Assembly: GCA_903813345.2 (NCBI GenBank)
Contig: CAIIXF020000010.1
Location: 19,539,181 to 19,603,180 of the forward strand
DNA length: 64,000 nucleotides
Origin: Owenia fusiformis
Lineage: Eukaryota; Annelida; Polychaeta; Sabellida; Oweniidae
Direction of reading: 5' to 3'
Shown here: positions 59,354-64,000 of the stretch, in pieces
How positions within the stretch are numbered: position 1 is the stretch's first letter
Layout: each line of letters starts with the position of its first letter
Made by a program: the position numbers and the translations under genes
Notes under the pieces: generated by a model
What the model saw: only the letters and a program-made list of their open reading frames with translations
The model's database searches: none
What the model was told of the DNA's origin: nothing

Positions 59354-60637
59354 ATCCCACCGAACAGAACATATTATGCTTATTATAGCTAGTGTAAATG
59401 TTGAAATGTTTGTGCACTTTGTGGTAGAAGCATGAAATTTTGCACAAAGTTAGTTTATACCATTGTGAACTAGGCATCATCATATAAAATTTGAACCAAA
59501 TCCGTTCACTGGTAAATGAGTTATCAAAGATTACGTTTTTTACGAATATGGGCCGCCATCTTGAAATTCAGCCGCCATCTTGAAAATTATTTCTTGAACA
59601 GAGCTACTGTGTCCCTAGGCATAATCATATAAAATTTCAACCAAATCTGTTCACTGGTATTTGAGTTATCAAAGATTACGTTTTTTAAGAAAAACTGCCG
59701 CCATTTTGAAATTAACGGCCATCTTGAAAATGTTTTGTCGAACATAGCTACTGTGTCCCTAAGCATCATCATATAAAATTAGAACCAAATCCGTTCACTG
59801 GTATTTGAGTTATCAAAGATTACATATTTCTACGAAAAATGACCGCCATTTTTAAATAAAGCGGCCATCTTGAAAATCTCTTTTTGTGCGAAACTCCTTT
59901 GTCCCTAGGCATCAGCATATAAAATTTGAACCAAATCCATTGACTGGTATATGAGTTATCAAAGATTACGTTTTTTACGAATATGGGCCGCCATCTTGAA
60001 ATTCAGCCGCCATCTTGAAAATTATTTCTTGAACAGAGCTACTGTGTCCCTAAGCATAATCATATAAAATTTCAACCAAATCTGTTAACTGGTATTTGAG
60101 TTATCAAAGATTACGTTTTTTTACGAAAAATTGCTGCCATTTTAAAATTAAGTGGCCATCTTGAAAATGTTTTGTCGAACATAGCTACTGTGTCCCTAAG
60201 CATCATCATATAAAATTTGAACCAAATCCGTTCACTGGTATTTGAGTTATCAAAGATTACATATTTTTACGAAAAATGGCCGCCATTTTGAAATTAAGCG
60301 GCCATCTTGAAAATTTCTTTTTCTGCGAAACTCCTTTGTCCCTAGGCATCAGCATATAAAATTTGAACGAAATCCGCAAACTAGTATTTGAGTTATTAAA
60401 GATTACATTTTTTACGAAAAATGGCGGCCATTTTGAATTCAGTGGCCATATTGAAAATTCCTTCTCAAGCAGAGGTCCTACACCCATAAGGCATAAGCCT
60501 ATAAAATTTGAATCAAATCCGTGAAACGGTATTTGAGTTATCGCCCGGACAAACAGACGGACGGACAGACGAATGGACGGACGGATGGACAGACGGACGG
60601 CTTTCCTATATCCCTCTCGAACTTCGTTCGGTGGGAT
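59354..60637. mobile_element. MITE of the GACG-microsatellite family, copy 1, with internally amplified body
   Basis: ATCCCACCGAAC (59354-59365) and GTTCGGTGGGAT (60626-60637) are exact inverted ends. The body is a tandem of ~180-bp units (CATCATATAAAATTTGAACC, TTTGAGTTATCAAAGATTAC, GGCCGCCATCTTGAAA), about six copies, closing with a (GACG)n-rich tract at 60550-60600. Several minus-strand frames here are repeat artefacts. Confidence 0.75.
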
Positions 60638-60639
60638 AA

Positions 60640-61455
60640 TTATAAATCTGATTTTAAACTTATGGAAGGGAGTATACATCCTCCCAGAAAATTTGATACC
60701 CCGATCAGGCACATTTGTAAGGGTTATCCAATACCAGGGGGGAGGGGGGTTAAATTGTAAGCTAAGAGGAAAACTGCCCAGCTCTCCAATTACTGCTTGT
60801 GTTGTTTTTGATTTTTCAAACCAAGAATGATTTCTAGATCTATTAAATAAAAAAGAAAGTTCATTTGACTCATATGCATTTTTTACCTAAACACCCTTAC
60901 AATAAATTTCAAATTGTTTATTTTCTATTTATTTGATTTTGCTTTCTACTCAACATTAAACAATACAAAAATTTAATAATGTCCTCCGCCAAATAAATGA
61001 ATTGTTTTTATTCATCTTTTAAGAGTCTCAAAATAAATATGATCTTATAATGCTGTGTTTTATATAAAAGATTTAACATAGACATCCAAGGTCACTAACA
61101 CCTACTGATTCATACACACATAGCAAATAGAAACTGGGAAACTTTAGTGTATTGTATGTCATATTCTAGTGCTTTGAATAGCCCATTGCATTGATCGTTA
61201 AAAGCATTGATCGTTCAAATAAAGAATGCAGTTCGTATACATTGATCATAAAGTTCACACACATTAACTCATTGCAATATGACATTAATCAATCAAAGAG
61301 AAACAAGTGAGGATATCTGCATTAAGTGTTAATCATTAACCGAATCAGCATAAGGAACTTGTGTGTTAAAATATATGAGTTTGCTTTGTGTTTGTTAAAT
61401 ACTGACTAGGTCAACTGAGTACTTGAATGCCTCTATAGTGATACTGAAGGTTAAA
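60640..61455. other. Sequence between the MITE and the TRIM gene
   Basis: AT-rich, no exon recognised on either strand; it must contain the TRIM promoter. A TATA-like AAATATATGAG occurs near 61370. Confidence 0.4.
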
Positions 61456-63342
61456 ATGGCGACGGCAATGGAGGAACACGTCAAAGAGACATTGAAATGT
61501 AAGGTGTGTTACGAGACACTAACAGACCCTAGGGCCCTACCATGTATGCATACCTATTGTTGCAAATGCCTGGATAAGTTGGAGAAGATCGATCAAGGAC
61601 AGAAACAAAGTCTAAGCTGTCCAGAATGTAGGCAAATTCATACAATACCAGAAGGAGGAGTGGCTAAATTTAAGGTCAACTTCACCACTAGCTCATTAGT
61701 GGACCTAATTCAATCAATGGATATTATTGGAGACAATCCCAATTGTACAGTGTGTAAGGAAGATGGAATAGACAATGATGCTCTAACAAAGTGTGTACAG
61801 TGTAACGAGCAGTTATGTAAGGACTGTGATCGATCTCATACTCGATATAATAAAGGTCACACAGTGCTTGACCTTACTGGTGATAAGACTCAAGATAGGA
61901 CGAGTGTACTGAATGTTGTCAAACAGCGTGTAGTTTATTGTGAAATGCATAAAACAAATCCACTTGAGATATACTGTAAAGTGGACCAATGTGCTGTATG
62001 TGCTACTTGTTATGTGATTGACCACTCAGGCCACGAATGTGTCGATGTTCATAAGGCTGCGGTTAACAATATGGAGCTTATTGATGAGCTCCTTGAGAAA
62101 GGTGATAAGTTGGTACAGAACTTTGAAGAATCAATACAGAACACTCATAAAAAGAAGGATATAATGGAACAAGAGGCTGATGATGTGACACATGAACTGA
62201 ATAATGATATGAACACAGCTATCCAAGCAATCCGTGATAAATACACAAAGCATATTGATTTGGTAGCTGAGAAAAAAGCCACATGTGCCAAGCAAGCTGT
62301 AGCTCATCTAGGGCATCTCCATATGCAAAAGGCCACCACTGAGAGCACAATGAGCCAGCTACGTGCATTGAAACAACATGGACATGATACCCAACTGGCT
62401 AACATGGCCAATGACATTAGTTCTAAATCAAAAGAATGGTCTGAACTCAAGGACTATGAGCTTGACAATTACATTAAATTCAAAATACACAGAGGTGAAG
62501 TGTTTGATGACAGAATAGTGTTTGGAAAGGTGGACATTGACATCCTGAGATATATATCAGAGACACTAAGATTATGTGAAAAGCCAACAGTGTTAAAGAA
62601 AGTGAAGTCAAATGTTGGGAATGTTTGGGATTTAGATGTAACTGACAATAATGAAACTGTAGCTAATGGTAGTGGAAAATCAGCTAGTGTCTATGACAAG
62701 GATCTTACTTTAAAAACTACATTTGGTAAGGGATTTTACAATGCCACTTGTAAAAGTAATGATATCTACCTCACCAGTGAAACTGATACAGTCCATGTAT
62801 ACAGCAAAGATGGTACACACAGTAGAGATATAAGGATACCCTCCCTGGGAAAATGTAGGGGTCTTGTTGTTAACTCAAGGGGTGAACTTGTTATATGTGA
62901 CACTTGCACAAAGAATGTATACCATGTGGAAAGTGCTACTAGCAAAATCCTGACCAAGTCAAATTTAGGTACCTTAAACCGCCCACTCTATGTAGCTGTC
63001 AATAGTAAAGATGTTGTGCTTGTGTCTGATATTGATGGACATTGTGTGGTGGGCATGACCAGAGATGGCAATGAGCTGTTCAGGTATGGCACTCTTGGTA
63101 ATGGACAGAACCAGCTGTACCATCCCTGGGGTCTGTGTACAGATAGAGCTAACAATATCATAGTGGCTGACTCTAGGAACCACAGGGTGCACTTGCTAAG
63201 TCCAGATGGCAAGTTCATAAAATACCTCCTGCAAGCTTCAGATGGACTTGAGCGCCCATATGCTGTAGCCGTGGACAAAGAGGGACAGTTATTGGTGGGA
63301 GATAACAAGGGGTATATCTGGCATATTAAATATGCAGTGTAG
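61456..63342 (+). CDS. TRIM-NHL protein (RING, two B-boxes, coiled coil, beta-propeller), intronless
   Basis: 628 aa in one exon. The first ATG is 61456 (AAAATGG, good context); the frame is open to 61423 but begins with TTG there. RING finger: C15, C18, C30, H32, C35, C38, C55, C58 (C3HC4 spacing), hence a likely E3 ubiquitin ligase. B-box 1 begins at C97-C100; B-box 2 is C162, H165, C174, D177, C182, C185, H190, H193. A coiled coil covers about 200-340. From about 430 to the end are NHL-like blades, with GLVVNSRGELVICDTCTK, VAVNSKDVVLVSDIDG, GLCTDRANNIIVADSRNHRV and AVAVDKEGQLLVGD. Invertebrates have large lineage-specific TRIM-NHL sets; the target is unknown. No one-to-one orthologue is claimed. 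The single exon suggests retroposition followed by duplication. Confidence 0.93.
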   Translation: MATAMEEHVKETLKCKVCYETLTDPRALPCMHTYCCKCLDKLEKIDQGQKQSLSCPECRQIHTIPEGGVAKFKVNFTTSSLVDLIQSMDIIGDNPNCTVCKEDGIDNDALTKCVQCNEQLCKDCDRSHTRYNKGHTVLDLTGDKTQDRTSVLNVVKQRVVYCEMHKTNPLEIYCKVDQCAVCATCYVIDHSGHECVDVHKAAVNNMELIDELLEKGDKLVQNFEESIQNTHKKKDIMEQEADDVTHELNNDMNTAIQAIRDKYTKHIDLVAEKKATCAKQAVAHLGHLHMQKATTESTMSQLRALKQHGHDTQLANMANDISSKSKEWSELKDYELDNYIKFKIHRGEVFDDRIVFGKVDIDILRYISETLRLCEKPTVLKKVKSNVGNVWDLDVTDNNETVANGSGKSASVYDKDLTLKTTFGKGFYNATCKSNDIYLTSETDTVHVYSKDGTHSRDIRIPSLGKCRGLVVNSRGELVICDTCTKNVYHVESATSKILTKSNLGTLNRPLYVAVNSKDVVLVSDIDGHCVVGMTRDGNELFRYGTLGNGQNQLYHPWGLCTDRANNIIVADSRNHRVHLLSPDGKFIKYLLQASDGLERPYAVAVDKEGQLLVGDNKGYIWHIKYAV

Positions 63343-63514
63343 GTGTATGTCTTAGTGCATGTTTATAGAACAAACTCACAAGATGAACTGATTCTTCAAA
63401 AACTGAAAAATTGAGTAATACATTTCCACATTAACTATTCCAATATGGTGTGTGGTTTATGTGTGTGATGTCAAAAAACAAGAACAAATTATATTACATA
63501 TCAAAATACAAAAT

Positions 63515-63520
63515 AATAAA
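63515..63520 (+). promoter_or_regulatory. Poly(A) signal AATAAA of the TRIM-NHL gene
   Basis: About 170 bp after the stop, before the second copy begins. Confidence 0.5.
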
Positions 63521-63570
63521 AAGCAATCAACTGATACTGGTGAACATAACTTAGGGATCAAATATTTTAT

Positions 63571-64000
63571 CAGAACTTTGAAGAATCAATACAGAACACT
63601 CATACAAAGAAGGATATAATGGAACAAGAGGCTGATGATGTGACACATGAACTGAATAATGATATGAATATGGTTATCCAAGCAATCCGTAATAAATACA
63701 CGAAGCATATTGACTTAGTAGGTGAGAAAAGAGCCACACGTGCCAAGCAAGCTGTATCTCATCTAGGACATCTCCATATGCAAAAGGCCACCACTGAGAG
63801 CACAATGAGCCAGCTACGTGCATTGAAACAGCATGGACATGATACCCAACTGACTAACATGGCTCATGACATAAGTTCTAAATCAAAAAAATGGTCTGGA
63901 CCCAAGGACTGTGAATTTTACAATGCCATTACATTCAAAATACACAGAGGTGAAGTGTTTGATGACAGAATAGTGTTTGGAAAGGTGGACATTGACATCC
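63571..64000 (+). pseudogene. Second TRIM-NHL copy, 5'-truncated, runs off the window
   Basis: Matches 62116-62545 at a constant offset of 1455 with about 30 differences in 430 bases and no indel or stop. It begins abruptly in the coiled coil at QNFEESIQNT, with no RING or B-box sequence before it. Changes include LKDYELDNYIK to PKDCEFYNAIT. Could be a truncated duplicate, or an exon, since the break reads ATTTTATCAG, like a splice acceptor. Confidence 0.7.

Noticed and set aside
59587-60760. ORFs rich in WPLNSKW-like repeats
   Set aside because: They read through the amplified MITE body and the GACG microsatellite.
1-64000. Retrotransposon reverse transcriptase, viral insert, toxin or defence island
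   Set aside because: No RT, integrase, capsid or similar motif was seen in the frames inspected; mobile elements here are non-autonomous.

Overview
The window is a piece of an animal (metazoan) nuclear genome: AT-rich, with short exons, GT-AG introns and dense small non-autonomous DNA transposons, SINE-like copies and minisatellites. Gene content (a myosin ending in an SH2 domain, a TRPM channel, an intronless TRIM-NHL gene with a second partial copy, a secreted N-formylglutamate-amidohydrolase-like protein) fits a marine invertebrate, most likely a lophotrochozoan such as a mollusc. The phylum cannot be fixed by eye.

Layout: (1) 232-20007, + strand, the 3' part of an unconventional myosin gene, 23 exons, from mid-motor to the stop: converter and IQ region, an SH2 domain, then a tail with paired Yxx(L/V) motifs and proline-rich stretches. 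(2) 20008-28200, no gene recognised; foldback palindromes and a Tc1/mariner-type MITE inserted in a short tandem array. (3) 28380-29516, +, a single-exon secreted FGase-like protein with its own TATA box. (4) 29517-38614, about 9 kb without a recognisable gene; scattered MITEs and hairpins. (5) 38687-45800, -, a FAD-dependent oxidoreductase of the DAO/L2HGDH-like group, seven coding exons plus an alternative version of exon 5 and a probable non-coding first exon. (6) 46040-47097, nested MITEs with a perfect 126-bp inverted repeat. (7) 47407-50408, +, CCDC124, four coding exons. (8) 50409-55844, no gene; contains a GC-rich MITE. (9) 55845-58974, -, the last four exons of a TRPM channel (TRP helix, coiled coil, long disordered tail). 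(10) 61456-63342, +, an intronless TRIM-NHL gene, and from 63571 a 5'-truncated second copy running off the window. The TRPM exons encoding the membrane domain are not seen before the TRIM gene, so the TRIM genes probably sit in a TRPM intron on the opposite strand.

Reading frames were checked by exon arithmetic. The visible myosin exons sum to 903 codons including the stop, the oxidoreductase to 425 (or 424 with the alternative exon), CCDC124 to 220 and the TRPM tail to 688, each consistent with uninterrupted frames. The genes are functionally unrelated and form no operon-like unit. The most interesting items are the SH2 myosin with ITAM-like tyrosine pairs in its own tail, a pair of frame-enforced mutually exclusive exons in the oxidoreductase, and three minisatellites that each duplicate a splice junction.
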